From positions 264,534 to 328,533 of the forward strand of contig JAUZSP010000002.1 of the NCBI GenBank assembly GCA_030949385.1: a stretch of DNA of 64,000 nt, in the 5' to 3' direction. The stretch is from Gammaproteobacteria bacterium. GTDB taxonomy: Bacteria > Pseudomonadota > Gammaproteobacteria > JAUZRS01. The notes under the pieces are model-generated. The model had not been told where the DNA came from. It saw nothing but the letters and a program-made list of their open reading frames with translations, and searched no databases. Shown here piece after piece: positions 36,058 to 46,153 of the stretch; within the stretch, counting starts at the first letter, position 1; each line of letters starts with the position of its first letter. Position numbers and translations under genes: made by a program.

Positions 36058-36424
36058 CTCTCTGGAAAAAAGCCGATTATAGCCCTTGCTGGAAAATTTG
36101 AGGGTTGTTGCTTTGGTTGTTATGCGGCTGTTTTGAGTTTAATTGACTGTTTTTCAATGTTTTTGTTATTTTTTGAGAATATATTTCTCTTTGTTGTTGA
36201 GTGTGTTTTTCTGATCAGAAGAAGAAATTATTGCTGTTTTGCTTTAGAAAGAGATTGCAACATTTCCCGTTAATGTATACTTTACTTTAACTTATCACTA
36301 TAACTTAATGTCAGACCTTAGGAATTTTTGGTTTGAGAGCAGTCGAGAATGTGGAGTGATTCCGTTTATGGCTCAGGCAACGCTGAATAAAATGGCGGCT
36401 AAAACGTACGCAATGGGTGATTTT
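36058..36424. other. AT-rich intergenic region before the SPOR-TolC gene
   Basis: 367 nt separating divergent htrB and the secretion cluster, unusually AT-rich (many T runs) compared with the flanking genes. It contains a possible promoter near 36255-36281. The reading frame from 36308 to 36424 could be an N-terminal extension of the next gene, but its composition and the lipobox position argue against it. No RNA gene is recognised. Confidence 0.5.
36255..36281 (+). promoter_or_regulatory. Possible sigma-70 promoter of the giant-protein cluster
   Basis: TTGCAA (36255-36260) and TATACT (36276-36281) with a 15-nt spacer, shorter than ideal. The -10 hexamer is close to consensus. It is 144 nt before the chosen start. 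Confidence 0.3.
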
Positions 36425-38257
36425 ATGAGATACAAACGTGCAGGCTTGCTCGGTTCTTTGTTGCTGTTAGTGAGCTGTAGCTCGGTGCCCACTGTTGAGG
36501 AGATGGAGCTTGAACGAGCGAAAAATGTGGTTGAAGATCTGGAGAAGATTCGCCCCGCTGATCTCTTGGTCTTTGAGCAGCCGCTGACGTTAGATGAGGT
36601 GTTGGAGATTGGTCTGAGCAACAACCTTGAGTTGCGCATGGCTGACTTTGAACAGCAGATTTCTGATGACGTGGCGGTGGCTGCGAAGTTGTCGATGCTG
36701 CCTAATTTGGATGCTAATGCCTCTTCAGTGGATCGTACCAATCTGCCTGCTTCAGATGCCTTCAATGTGGATACCGGTTTGGTGGAACGCCAGAGTACGG
36801 TTGCAGAATTAAGACATACGGAAAAAGCCAACTTAACTCTGACCTGGAATGTGTTGGATTTTATGATGTCCTACACCCGTTCTAAACAGGCGGAAATGGA
36901 GCGTCAGGCAACGCGTTTGCGGCGGCAACGGCAAGCGCAAAATTTAGCTCTGGATCTGACCGATAACTATTGGAAAGCGGCCATCGCGGAGGATGCTCTG
37001 GATCATGTGCGTCGTGTTGAAGCGGAGTTGGATCAACAAAAAAAGCAGCTGCAACGTGAAAGCAGTAACTCCAACGCAGATAAATTTGCGATTAAAGAGG
37101 CAGAGCTAAGGCTGCTGGAGTTGGAACTCTCTATTCGTCAATTACAGGCCAACCTTTCTAAGGCACGTCTTGATTTGGCCAATCTCATGGGGCTGAATCA
37201 GAGCGTTAAGTTTTCTCTGGCGCGGGTAGATATTCAACCTATTATTGCTGATTTGCCTCGTCCTGAAGAGTTGGATATTTTCCAACTGGAAGAGTACGCC
37301 TTGAAACATCGTCCTGAACTGTATGAACAAGATCTTAAAGTTCATGTGCAGCGAGAGGAGGCTTATAACGCCTTGCTAAGAATGTTTCCTGGTTTTTCTC
37401 TGTTTGCTGGTCGTCATTACGATGGCAATACGCTTTTGAGGGCGAACTATTGGGGCTCCGTTGGTGCCAATTTGAGCATGGATCTGTTTGCTTTGCCCTC
37501 ACGTTACATGCAGATGCAGGGTGAAGAGAAGGCGGTGGAATTACTGAAAGTACAGCGTTTGATGATGACCGCTGGAGTGATTACTCAAACTCATGTGGCT
37601 CTGCTTGATTACGCCATTAAGGTGGATCGTTTTCTGTTGCTGGAAGAGACCTACACCCTCTCTTCGGAGTTGCTTGAGATGATGAGAAATAAAGATCGCA
37701 TTCAAAATGGCTCACGAACAAGCAGTAGTCTTCCCGTTACGCAAAAAATATTGGAAGAGATGGCGGCTAAATTACGGCGCGACGAAGCCGTGGTGGAGTT
37801 GTTGGCGGCACATAAGCGTCTGTTTGTCAGTTTAGGTGTGGACCCGAGTAAGTGGAACTTGGGTTTTGAAGCGTTGGGCATTACTCGTTTGGCACTGGAT
37901 CCGAGTCGTGATAATTCGATGGACTTAGAGGTAATGGAAAATCAGGCGGTTGCCAATGTGCTCTCTTTTGATCAGGAGCCGTCTTCTGGCGTGAGTTCCA
38001 TGATGAACAAATACCTTTGGTCTGTGCAGGTCGGGGCGTTCAAACGCACCATTGGACCGGCGCGTATCTTGACTCAGGTAGAGAGCTTGGTGGATCGTTT
38101 GGATCCGCGTGATGCGGTTATGAGCAATACACAACAGAACGGTGTAACACTCAGGCGGGTGCGTTTTGTCGGACTTTCAGAGCCTCAATCACGCAGTATT
38201 TGTGATGAGTGGCGCAGTCACGACTTAGAGTGCTGGAGCGTGAGACCCGGTTATTAA
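36425..38257 (+). CDS. TolC-like outer-membrane lipoprotein with C-terminal SPOR domain
   Basis: About 610 aa. The ATG at 36425 follows GGGTGA and gives MRYKRAGLLGSLLLLVSCSSVP with a lipobox (LVSC), so the protein is probably lipidated. Residues 50-500 are an outer-membrane efflux (TolC) domain with long coiled-coil helices, for example around RQATRLRRQRQAQNLALDL and the AYNALLRMFPGFSLFAGRHYDGN segment. Residues 530-610 (WSVQVGAFKRTIGPARIL to RRVRFVGLSEPQSRSICDEW) look like a SPOR domain, which binds denuded peptidoglycan. This fusion is unusual. The giant protein gene starts 27 nt downstream. Confidence 0.8.
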   Translation: MRYKRAGLLGSLLLLVSCSSVPTVEEMELERAKNVVEDLEKIRPADLLVFEQPLTLDEVLEIGLSNNLELRMADFEQQISDDVAVAAKLSMLPNLDANASSVDRTNLPASDAFNVDTGLVERQSTVAELRHTEKANLTLTWNVLDFMMSYTRSKQAEMERQATRLRRQRQAQNLALDLTDNYWKAAIAEDALDHVRRVEAELDQQKKQLQRESSNSNADKFAIKEAELRLLELELSIRQLQANLSKARLDLANLMGLNQSVKFSLARVDIQPIIADLPRPEELDIFQLEEYALKHRPELYEQDLKVHVQREEAYNALLRMFPGFSLFAGRHYDGNTLLRANYWGSVGANLSMDLFALPSRYMQMQGEEKAVELLKVQRLMMTAGVITQTHVALLDYAIKVDRFLLLEETYTLSSELLEMMRNKDRIQNGSRTSSSLPVTQKILEEMAAKLRRDEAVVELLAAHKRLFVSLGVDPSKWNLGFEALGITRLALDPSRDNSMDLEVMENQAVANVLSFDQEPSSGVSSMMNKYLWSVQVGAFKRTIGPARILTQVESLVDRLDPRDAVMSNTQQNGVTLRRVRFVGLSEPQSRSICDEWRSHDLECWSVRPGY

Positions 38258-38283
38258 TAGGATGTAAAAGAAAGGTGTGTGCG

Positions 38284-41200
38284 ATGAAGTTATTGAAGCT
38301 GGAAAACCGGATTGTTCTTGATGCTGCTGCGGTGATTGAAGCGGCACAGCATGACGCTTCCTTACCAACTGCAACACCTGCTGAGAGTCAACCGTTTGAT
38401 GCTGTTCCTTTTGATCAGCCGCCCCCTGTGGCGGCTGATGTGTTGGCGGCGTTGAGTTTGGAGCCGACAGGATCTGAAGGGCTGAACATCGCTCTGGTAG
38501 CGAATAATCTGGCCAATTATGCTGATTTAACGGACTCTCTGACGGCGCAGGGCGTAACGGTCATTACCTTTGATACCTTGAATGACTCTCCTGAAGCGGT
38601 ACTGCAACGAGTGGAAGCGTTGGCGGTGCAGCAAAATAGCGGTATTGCTTCTCTCTCTGTGATTTCGCATGGCGGTGGTGGTCGTTTTGCCTTGGGCAAT
38701 GAGATGATCACGGCGGAACGTATCTCCCAAGAAGGTTCGGCGTGGTCTGCGCTGAGCGATAATTTCTCTTCAAACTCAGCGGTCTACTTGTTTGGTTGTA
38801 ATGTGGTGGACGGCTCGGGGCGGGGGCAAGCGCTGTTGGATGGCTTGTCTTCTTTGACGGGCAGTACTGTTTTTGCCTCCAATGATCTTACTGGTGTGGG
38901 CGGTGATTGGGTTTTAGAGTCGGCATCTGCTGGTGCTGATCTCCAGTTGGCCACGCCCGATTCACGCATGTTGGTGGCGCTGGCGGGCTTTGAGGGTTCT
39001 TTGGCTAATACCCCACCTGTGGTGGTGGTGCCTGGTACGCAGAGTGTCAATGAGGATCTGGTCTTGGCCGTAAATGGTGTCAGTATCAGTGATCCCGACG
39101 TGCCTTTGGCTTTGGAGAGCACACGGGTGGTGGAGGTGACTTTGAATCTCACCGATCTCAACGGCGTAACGGTTTCGAGTGGTTTATTAACCTTAGGGCA
39201 AAATGTAGGCTTGACCTTTACGCCTTCTGCGGTGGGGGTGGTCTCTGATGGCATCGCTGATAGTCAGATGAGTTTTTTGGGCAGTATCACCGATGTGAAC
39301 GCCGCTTTGGCCAGTCTGAGCTTTCAGGGGGCAACCAATTTTAATGGCGGTTTGCAGGTACAGGTGAGCGTTAATGATCGAGGCAATATTGATACAGCAA
39401 TTGATATTGCGGTAGATCCAAACCAAATTGGGGTGCCCATTATTACCACGGCTGCTTTTGGTATCACGGTGGTGGCAGTGAACGATGCGCCTGTAAACAC
39501 GGTGCCGGTGGGGGTGCAGAACGCCATTGAAGATACGCCGTTGGTTTTTGCCGGTAGCGTTATTCAAGTCAGTGATGTGGATGCCAACGGCGCACCGCTT
39601 CAGGTCACGTTGGCGGCCACCAATGGCACGGTGAGCTTGGCCAATTTGGCGGGTTTGACCTTGGTTAATGGTACCGGTATTGCGGACAGCAGCGTTACAG
39701 TTACGGGTTCTGCGGCGGCAATCAATAACGCCCTCAATGGGGTCAGTTTTAATGCAGCGCCTAATTTTGTCGGTGCGGCGACCTTGACCTTGACCACCAG
39801 TGATCAAAATGCCGGTGCGCAAGGGTTGGGCGGCGCAGGCATCGCTAACAGCGTGATCGACATCAATGTGGCTGGGGTGAACGATGCGCCGGTGAATAAC
39901 TTGCCGGTTGTGGCCTTAAATGTGGTGGAAGATACCCCGTTGGTGATGACGGTGGCGAGTGGCACAGCGATTCAGGTCGGTGATGTGGAGTTGGGCGCAG
40001 CAGGTATTATGCAGGTCAGCCTGTTGGTGGACAGCGGTACTTTGAGTTTGGCGCAAGTCAACGGCTTAACCTTTACGGCAGGATCGGCGGTGCTGGGTGC
40101 AGCCAACCCCAGTATGATCTTCAGTGGCTCTGTTACTGATGTGAATGCAGCTCTGGATGGTTTGACTTACGCACCCGCAGCCAACTTTAATGGTGTGGTG
40201 AATCTGCAAATTTCCAGTAACGATTTAAATGCAGCAGGGGCGCAAGGCAGTGGCGGTGCGTTGACGACGGTGAACAACCTGGCTTTGAATGTGAGTGCCG
40301 TTAATGATGCACCGGTTTACACCTTGCCTGCAGCGGTACAGAACGTGGCTGAAGAGGGTTCAGTGCTCTTCTCTGTGGCGAATAATAATGCACTGGTGGT
40401 GAGCGATGCCGATGCGGGTATTAACCCGCTGCTGGTGACCTTGAGTGCTGCGGATGGAACCTTGACCTTGGCCACCACAGCGGGTCTGACCTTAATTACG
40501 GGCAATGGCACAGCAGACAGCAGCGTTACCTTTAGCGGCAGTGCAACGGCGATTAATACGGCTCTGGATGGCTTGCTTTTTAATGCAGCGACCAATTTTA
40601 CTGGCAACAGCCAAATTGTGCTGACGGTGAACGATCAAAATAACGGCAACCAAGGCAGTGGTGGAGCGTTGTCGGGGAACGGTGTGGTGAATTTGGCGGT
40701 TTCAGCCATTAATGATGCACCGGTTAATACGTTGCCCTTAGGACAAACAACCAATGAAGATCAGCCATTGGTGTTCAGCAACGCCACAGGTAACGCGGTA
40801 CAGGTTTCTGATGTGGACATCGCTGCTGCGCCGATGCAGGTCACGTTGAACGCCAGCAGCGGTACGCTTAGTTTGGCGCAATTGAACGGTTTGACCTTTC
40901 AAGGCGGTACAGGAATAGACAATGCCAGCATGACCTTTACCGGCACGGTGGTGGACATCAATTTGGCGCTGGATGGCTTGCAGTTTTCCCCCACCACCAA
41001 TTTCAGTGGCGCGGCCTCTTTACAGATGGTCAGCAACGATTTGAATGCCGGTGCGCAAGGGTTGGGTGGTGCTTTGTCAGCCAGCAGTACGGTGGCGATT
41101 ACGGTCAATGCAATTAATGACGCACCTCTTTTAAGCTTACCGGCAGCACAGACGATGTTGGAAGACGGTGTATTACCCCTGGGTGGGGTGCAGGTTAGCG

Positions 41201-43971
41201 ATGTTGATGTGGGCGCGGGGGTAATGACGGTCTCATTGACGCTGGGAGATCTGCAAACGGCGGCCAACGGTAGTCTGACTTTGGCCAGCAGTACCGGTTT
41301 GGTGTTTGCCGCTGGTTCATCAGCTACGGGCAGTACGATCACCTTTGATGGCTCGTTGACAGATATTAACGCCGCGTTGGCGACCTTAACCTACAGTGCT
41401 AATCCGAATTTTAACGGTACGGAGCGTCTCAATGTCGTGGTCAGTGACGGCGGTAATTCGGGCGTTGGGGGTGTTCTGAGTGACGCTGGAGGACTGGATA
41501 TTATCGTCACTGCTGTTAATGATGCACCGGTTTTGACTGTGCCTGGAGCGCAGGCCGTGAACGAAGATACGGATCTGCCCATCAGTGGTATCAGCATCAG
41601 CGATGTGGATGCGGGTAACGGTCGGGTTTCTGTAACCTTGAGTGCAGGCAGTGGCGTGTTGTCTTTGACCCCCAATGCAGGCCTTATTTTTACAGCGGGC
41701 AGTGGTAATCAAGACAGCAGTATGACTTTTAATGGCACCTTGGCGGATGTGAACGCGGCCTTGGCCAGCGTGGTTTTTTATCGGCCTAACCTTAATTTTA
41801 ACGGTACAGACACCATTTCTATTACGGTGGATGATCAAGGTAACAGCGGAAGTGTCAGTGCTGCGGGAACGACGGATAGTGCTTCTATTGCGGTTACTGT
41901 TAATGCGGTCAATGATGCGCCTGTGTTGACATTACCTGCGGCGCAAACGGTGGCCGAAGAGGGGGTGTTGGCGCTCAACAACATCAGTGTGGCCGATGTG
42001 GATGCGGGAACGGGTTTGTTGACGGTCAGTTTGACTTTGGGGGATGCACAGAACCCCGCTAACGGAACGCTTAATTTAGCCGGTAGCGCCAATTTAAATT
42101 TCGCCATCGGCTCTTCTGCCAACGGCAGCAGTATGACCTTTAGCGGCACAATCGCTGATATTAACAACGCTTTGGGTACGTTGACCTACACAGGGAATCT
42201 AAACTTTAATGGCAGTGAACGCTTGAATATCACGGTCAATGATGGCGGCAGTGTTGGTAGTGGTGGTTCTCTGTCGGACAGCGGTATGGTGGCGATTGAA
42301 GTCACCCCCGTCAACGATGCGCCGCTCTGGAATGTACCTGGTAATTTAGCCGTTAATGAAGACATCAGTCTGGCCGTCAATGGGATCAGCATCAGTGATG
42401 TGGATGCCGGTGTGACCCCACTCAGTGTGACGTTGAGTGCCAACAATGGCAGCTTGAGTTTGGGGCAGGTGACGGGGCTGAGTTTTGCGCCAAACTCCAC
42501 CCCAAGCAATCTCGCCTTCAGTGGCAGTTTGACCGACATTAATGCGGCTTTGGCAACCCTGACTTATCAGGGTAATGCAAACTTTTTTGGCAGCGATCAG
42601 ATTCAACTTTCTGTTGATGATCAAGGCGGTGGTGGCGGGGCGGCTCTGAGCGACAGCGGTCTGATTGATGTGGTGGTGTCACCGATCAACGACGGGCCGA
42701 ATATCGCTTTGAGTGTTTCCTCGTTGAGTTATCAAGAGGGTGATCTGCCTCTGCTTTTGGATGCTAATTTAACCGTAGTTGATCCTGACAGTACAAACTT
42801 ACAGAGCGCTACGGTGACTTTGGCTAATGTGCAGCAGGGGGATCTATTGGCCTTTACCAGCAGCGCCAATGTCAGTGGTAACTACGATGCGGCCAGTGGT
42901 GTCTTGACTTTGAGTGCTGATCCCGTGCTGGGGGCGACGGTGGCGGACTTTCAGAGCGCATTACAGTCTGTGACCTATGTGAATACTTTAAATACAGTGC
43001 CAGCAGGGTTGCGTCCGGTGATTTTTGCCGCCACGGATGGGGCTGATAGTGGGCTCTCTCCGACACTGACGCTGTCGGTTAACAGCGGTTTTACCGCCGT
43101 GCCAACCACGCCTGGAACGGTCACACCTGCTGACCCTCGCCCGCCCTTAAACGGCATTCAAACTCCAACGGGTGGTTTGACTCCTATTCCCAGCAGTAAC
43201 ATTGACCTCTTAGGTGGGGTTAATTTGCCAGCAGGTCAAACTAATGTGCCTCAGGGAGCTCAACTTTTATCACCCGACTCTAACCAAGCCCCCGTCAGTA
43301 ACAGCAGCGGTTTTCAGAGTTTATCCTTGCAAAATGTGCGAGCTGGAAGGGATGCGTTTCCTGATGAGTGCAGTCTGGATGAAATTTTTAAGCGTATTGA
43401 TATGGGGTGTCGTTTTGCTAATGTCGAGAAGGGTTTTGAGGATACGCAATACCTCTCTGTGGCCAGTGGTATCAAGGCCGGTTGGCAATACCCCATGGCG
43501 GATGAAAAACAGGGCTTATTGGATCAGTTGGCCGAAGGAGAGGGAGAGGCGTTGGGCTTAAATCAGCAGCCGGGTGATTTTTCTGCGGCTTATTTGGGTG
43601 ACAGACCGCCTATTTCTGAGGAGGCAGATGAGCTCTCTCCAGCCTTGCCTCAAGAGTCGAATGATGCGGGGTCGGGTGATGACGCACTCGACAGTGCGGT
43701 AGAGCTGTTTGCCGTGGAACCGGCAGCGGGAGCCAGCGTTAATATTCAACCTCTGGCTCCTCTGTCTGAGGTGGGTGATGTGTCCCAGACAGAGGAGCCG
43801 CTTGAAGTCGATGACTCGCGGGAAGAAGGTGAGTTGATTCTGGATGAGGATGAGTTGTTATTGGAAGATGAACCCTTGCCTGCTGATGCGGAGCTTGCTC
43901 CTGATCTGGATGCCAATGTGCAGATTCTGGGACGAGCGGTTAATGTGCTGGACAAAGGTTCGCTTGGTTAA
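38284..43971 (+). CDS. Giant secreted protein with DUF4347 and cadherin-like repeats
   Basis: 1895 aa. The start at 38284 gives MKLLKLENRIVLDAAAVIEA, a variant of the LExRxLLDAA N-terminal motif seen on many giant proteins of Gram-negatives. Residues about 65-230 are DUF4347, with SHG (His129) and FGC (Cys172) forming a caspase-like His/Cys pair. Residues 240-1600 are ten repeats of about 110-150 aa, most beginning NDAP. The last 295 residues are Pro-, Asp- and Glu-rich with a Cys pair (DECSLDEIFKRIDMGC). No RTX nonapeptides and no classical Sec signal are visible. It is probably a surface adhesin or matrix protein carried by the adjacent export genes. Confidence 0.8.
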   Translation: MKLLKLENRIVLDAAAVIEAAQHDASLPTATPAESQPFDAVPFDQPPPVAADVLAALSLEPTGSEGLNIALVANNLANYADLTDSLTAQGVTVITFDTLNDSPEAVLQRVEALAVQQNSGIASLSVISHGGGGRFALGNEMITAERISQEGSAWSALSDNFSSNSAVYLFGCNVVDGSGRGQALLDGLSSLTGSTVFASNDLTGVGGDWVLESASAGADLQLATPDSRMLVALAGFEGSLANTPPVVVVPGTQSVNEDLVLAVNGVSISDPDVPLALESTRVVEVTLNLTDLNGVTVSSGLLTLGQNVGLTFTPSAVGVVSDGIADSQMSFLGSITDVNAALASLSFQGATNFNGGLQVQVSVNDRGNIDTAIDIAVDPNQIGVPIITTAAFGITVVAVNDAPVNTVPVGVQNAIEDTPLVFAGSVIQVSDVDANGAPLQVTLAATNGTVSLANLAGLTLVNGTGIADSSVTVTGSAAAINNALNGVSFNAAPNFVGAATLTLTTSDQNAGAQGLGGAGIANSVIDINVAGVNDAPVNNLPVVALNVVEDTPLVMTVASGTAIQVGDVELGAAGIMQVSLLVDSGTLSLAQVNGLTFTAGSAVLGAANPSMIFSGSVTDVNAALDGLTYAPAANFNGVVNLQISSNDLNAAGAQGSGGALTTVNNLALNVSAVNDAPVYTLPAAVQNVAEEGSVLFSVANNNALVVSDADAGINPLLVTLSAADGTLTLATTAGLTLITGNGTADSSVTFSGSATAINTALDGLLFNAATNFTGNSQIVLTVNDQNNGNQGSGGALSGNGVVNLAVSAINDAPVNTLPLGQTTNEDQPLVFSNATGNAVQVSDVDIAAAPMQVTLNASSGTLSLAQLNGLTFQGGTGIDNASMTFTGTVVDINLALDGLQFSPTTNFSGAASLQMVSNDLNAGAQGLGGALSASSTVAITVNAINDAPLLSLPAAQTMLEDGVLPLGGVQVSDVDVGAGVMTVSLTLGDLQTAANGSLTLASSTGLVFAAGSSATGSTITFDGSLTDINAALATLTYSANPNFNGTERLNVVVSDGGNSGVGGVLSDAGGLDIIVTAVNDAPVLTVPGAQAVNEDTDLPISGISISDVDAGNGRVSVTLSAGSGVLSLTPNAGLIFTAGSGNQDSSMTFNGTLADVNAALASVVFYRPNLNFNGTDTISITVDDQGNSGSVSAAGTTDSASIAVTVNAVNDAPVLTLPAAQTVAEEGVLALNNISVADVDAGTGLLTVSLTLGDAQNPANGTLNLAGSANLNFAIGSSANGSSMTFSGTIADINNALGTLTYTGNLNFNGSERLNITVNDGGSVGSGGSLSDSGMVAIEVTPVNDAPLWNVPGNLAVNEDISLAVNGISISDVDAGVTPLSVTLSANNGSLSLGQVTGLSFAPNSTPSNLAFSGSLTDINAALATLTYQGNANFFGSDQIQLSVDDQGGGGGAALSDSGLIDVVVSPINDGPNIALSVSSLSYQEGDLPLLLDANLTVVDPDSTNLQSATVTLANVQQGDLLAFTSSANVSGNYDAASGVLTLSADPVLGATVADFQSALQSVTYVNTLNTVPAGLRPVIFAATDGADSGLSPTLTLSVNSGFTAVPTTPGTVTPADPRPPLNGIQTPTGGLTPIPSSNIDLLGGVNLPAGQTNVPQGAQLLSPDSNQAPVSNSSGFQSLSLQNVRAGRDAFPDECSLDEIFKRIDMGCRFANVEKGFEDTQYLSVASGIKAGWQYPMADEKQGLLDQLAEGEGEALGLNQQPGDFSAAYLGDRPPISEEADELSPALPQESNDAGSGDDALDSAVELFAVEPAAGASVNIQPLAPLSEVGDVSQTEEPLEVDDSREEGELILDEDELLLEDEPLPADAELAPDLDANVQILGRAVNVLDKGSLG
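39006..43080 (+). repeat. Cadherin-like tandem repeat block in the giant protein
   Basis: Ten in-frame repeats. The first begins near 39006, the following eight each open with a VNDAP-type motif, and the last, beginning NDGPN near 42690, is diverged. Each unit carries NEDxxL, a xISDVD or xVSDVD calcium-like motif, FxGSxxDINxAL, and NFNG. Units are not identical at DNA level, so this is an old array. Confidence 0.85.
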
Positions 43972-44020
43972 TGCTGCCTTTTGAGCTTGTTACGCTGTTT
44001 TGCTGAATCCGTCTGCCAAG

Positions 44021-46137
44021 ATGGTCAGCGCCAACCCTTCTTTGCAAGAGCAGCTTAAAACCCCGTGGCTGGGGTTGCGCTCTGATCTGAAGATCTACCC
44101 AGCGCCCCTAAATCAAGGTGCGCGCAGCTGGGTGGTAGAAGATCCCTGTTTCGGGGCAGCATTATCAAATGGGGGTGGAGGAAGGCGAATTTTTTCTGCA
44201 CCTCAGCCGTGAAGAGACGTTGGAAGCGGCGCTGTTGGCGCTGATCAAAAACACCCCCTTTCGGCCTTTGTTGCCGGATTTAGTTGCGTTTATCGAACGT
44301 TTACAGCAGGAGGGGTTGGCGCGTTTGCCTGTTGAGGATCACGTTCTGCGTGGAACAGAAAAAGGCTCGGTGGCGGGCTCTTTTTCTCAACGTTTGTTGC
44401 ACGGCTACGTCTATTTTCGCATTCCTGTTCTGCGCCCTGATCGTTTTTTAGAGCGAACCTACCCTGGGATAAAGTGGCTCTGGTCAACGCCGTTGCGGGC
44501 GTTTTACCTGTTGGCGGGGCTGTTGGGTTTGTTGCTGAGTTTTCAGCAGTACGAACACTACGCGGACAGCAGCAGTTTTTTATTTACTCCTAACGGCCTG
44601 CTGGGTTTTGCTTTTTCCTTGATTGCGCTCAAAATCGGTCACGAATTTTGTCACGCTTATGCAACCAAATCTTTGGGTTTACATGTGCGCAGCATGGGGG
44701 TGGCGTTTATTCTTCTGTGGCCGGTGCTCTACACCGACACCAGTGACGCTTGGAAGCTCTCTTCGCTGCGCCAGCGTTTGAAAATCAGTTCAGCGGGGGT
44801 GCTGTTTGAGTTGGTGGTGGCGGGTGTGGCGCTTGTTGCTATGGGCCATTTTGCCCGACGGTCTGTGGCGCAGTTTGATGTTTTTTCTCTCCAGTAGCTC
44901 CTTGGCCTCGTCACTGTTGATTAACCTCAACCCATTTATGCGTTTTGATGGTTATTATTTGCTGATGGATTGGTGGGGGGTAGATAATTTGCAGCCCCGT
45001 GCCTTTGCTCTGTTGCGTCACCGAGTACGCTGTTGGTTGGTGGATTGGCAAGGTGCGATTCCCGAACAGCACCCTCAGCAGCGTCGCTTGGTGATGTACG
45101 CGGCGTTAACTTTGGTTTATCGCTTGGTGTTGGCGCTGACCATCGCTCTGCTCGTTTATCACATGACGTTTCCGGCTTTGGGTCTGCTGTTGCTGGTGGT
45201 TGAATTATGGATTTTTATTCTGCGTCCGTTGTGGAGTGAAGTGCGGGATTTGTATCAACAGCGAGCGTTGTGGGGTGAACCTTATTATTTGTGGCGCAGT
45301 GGGATTCTATTGGGTGTTTTGCTCTTGATGTTTGCTCTACCTTTGCCGAGCATGGAGCGTTTGCCTGCGCTGGTGTTGTACGAAAATAGCCAGCGTCTGC
45401 ACGCTCCGGCAGCAGGTAAATTAGTGGTCTGGCGGGTGCGTTTGGGACAGCGGGTGCAAAGGGGTGATTTACTGGCTCAACTGCAAGACGAACGTTTGCA
45501 AAAACAGCGAGTGACAAACCAGTTTGATCTTAAGATGGTTGAACTGCGTCTTTCTCAGAGCAGCAACGGGGGGGAGCAGGGGGGCTATCGACGCTGGTTA
45601 TTGGCTGAAAAAGCCCGTCTGTTGGCGGCATTGGATACATTGCGCAGTGCAGAGCAGTTGTTGCAGGTTCGGGCGGGGCGTGAGGGCTGGGTGGTGGCCT
45701 TGAATGAGAGGTTGCGTGCAGGGGTTTTTGTGTCTAAAAAGAGTCACTTATTGACTGTGGCATCGGATCAGGAGGTGACTGTGACGGCGTACATGACTGA
45801 AGCTTTGCGGTCACAGATGCCGCCTTTGGCGATTTTACGCAGTGGGTTGTTATTGCCCTCTCAGGGTTGGTTTTCTCTGCGAGCAACGGCTTTGAGTCCG
45901 TTGCCGGTACGTCGTTTGCCAAATCAATCGCTGTATGATTTTGCTGGTGGTCCACTGGTGGCCTTGCGCCAAGGAGGTGAAGTGGAGCCGAAAGAGGCGC
46001 AGTTTGCTTTGCAATTGAAGCTTGAATCGAGGTCTCTTAATTTGTCTCATGGAGAGAGAGCATGGGTTTGGACGCTGCACCGAGGTGATGCACTATTGAG
46101 TCGTTTTGCTGCGTGGTTTGTGCAGCAGTTGAAATAA
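44021..46137 (+). pseudogene. M50 site-2 protease fused to HlyD-type adaptor, two frameshifts
   Basis: The reading is broken by an extra base near 44144 (CCC run) and another near 44841; correcting both gives a continuous protein of about 700 aa. N-terminal soluble part from LKTPWLGLRSDLKIYPAP, then membrane helices carrying the M50 zinc motif HEFCH (in KIGHEFCHAYATKSLG, about 44640-44654) and the second motif NPFMRFDGYYLL (about 44929-44964). Residues after about 470 form a periplasmic adaptor with lipoyl-like and coiled-coil parts (RLHAPAAGKLVVWRVRLGQ, then REGWVVALNERL). Both active-site motifs are intact, arguing against long-standing decay. The start is uncertain: 44021, or coupled at 43971 (TAATG). 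No ABC domain is present. Confidence 0.75.
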
Positions 46138-46153
46138 ATAAAAGGAGTGTTGG

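Noticed and set aside
36308-36424. Alternative start of the SPOR-TolC gene
   Set aside because: The added 39 residues would place the lipobox too far from the N-terminus for a signal peptide.
39006-42690. CRISPR-like array or RTX toxin repeats
   Set aside because: The periodicity is that of protein domains (about 330-450 nt, diverged), without spacers, and no GGxGxD nonapeptide is seen.
39000-43160. Opposite-strand frames across the giant gene
   Set aside because: They arise from the biased repeat codons; no starts or motifs are convincing.
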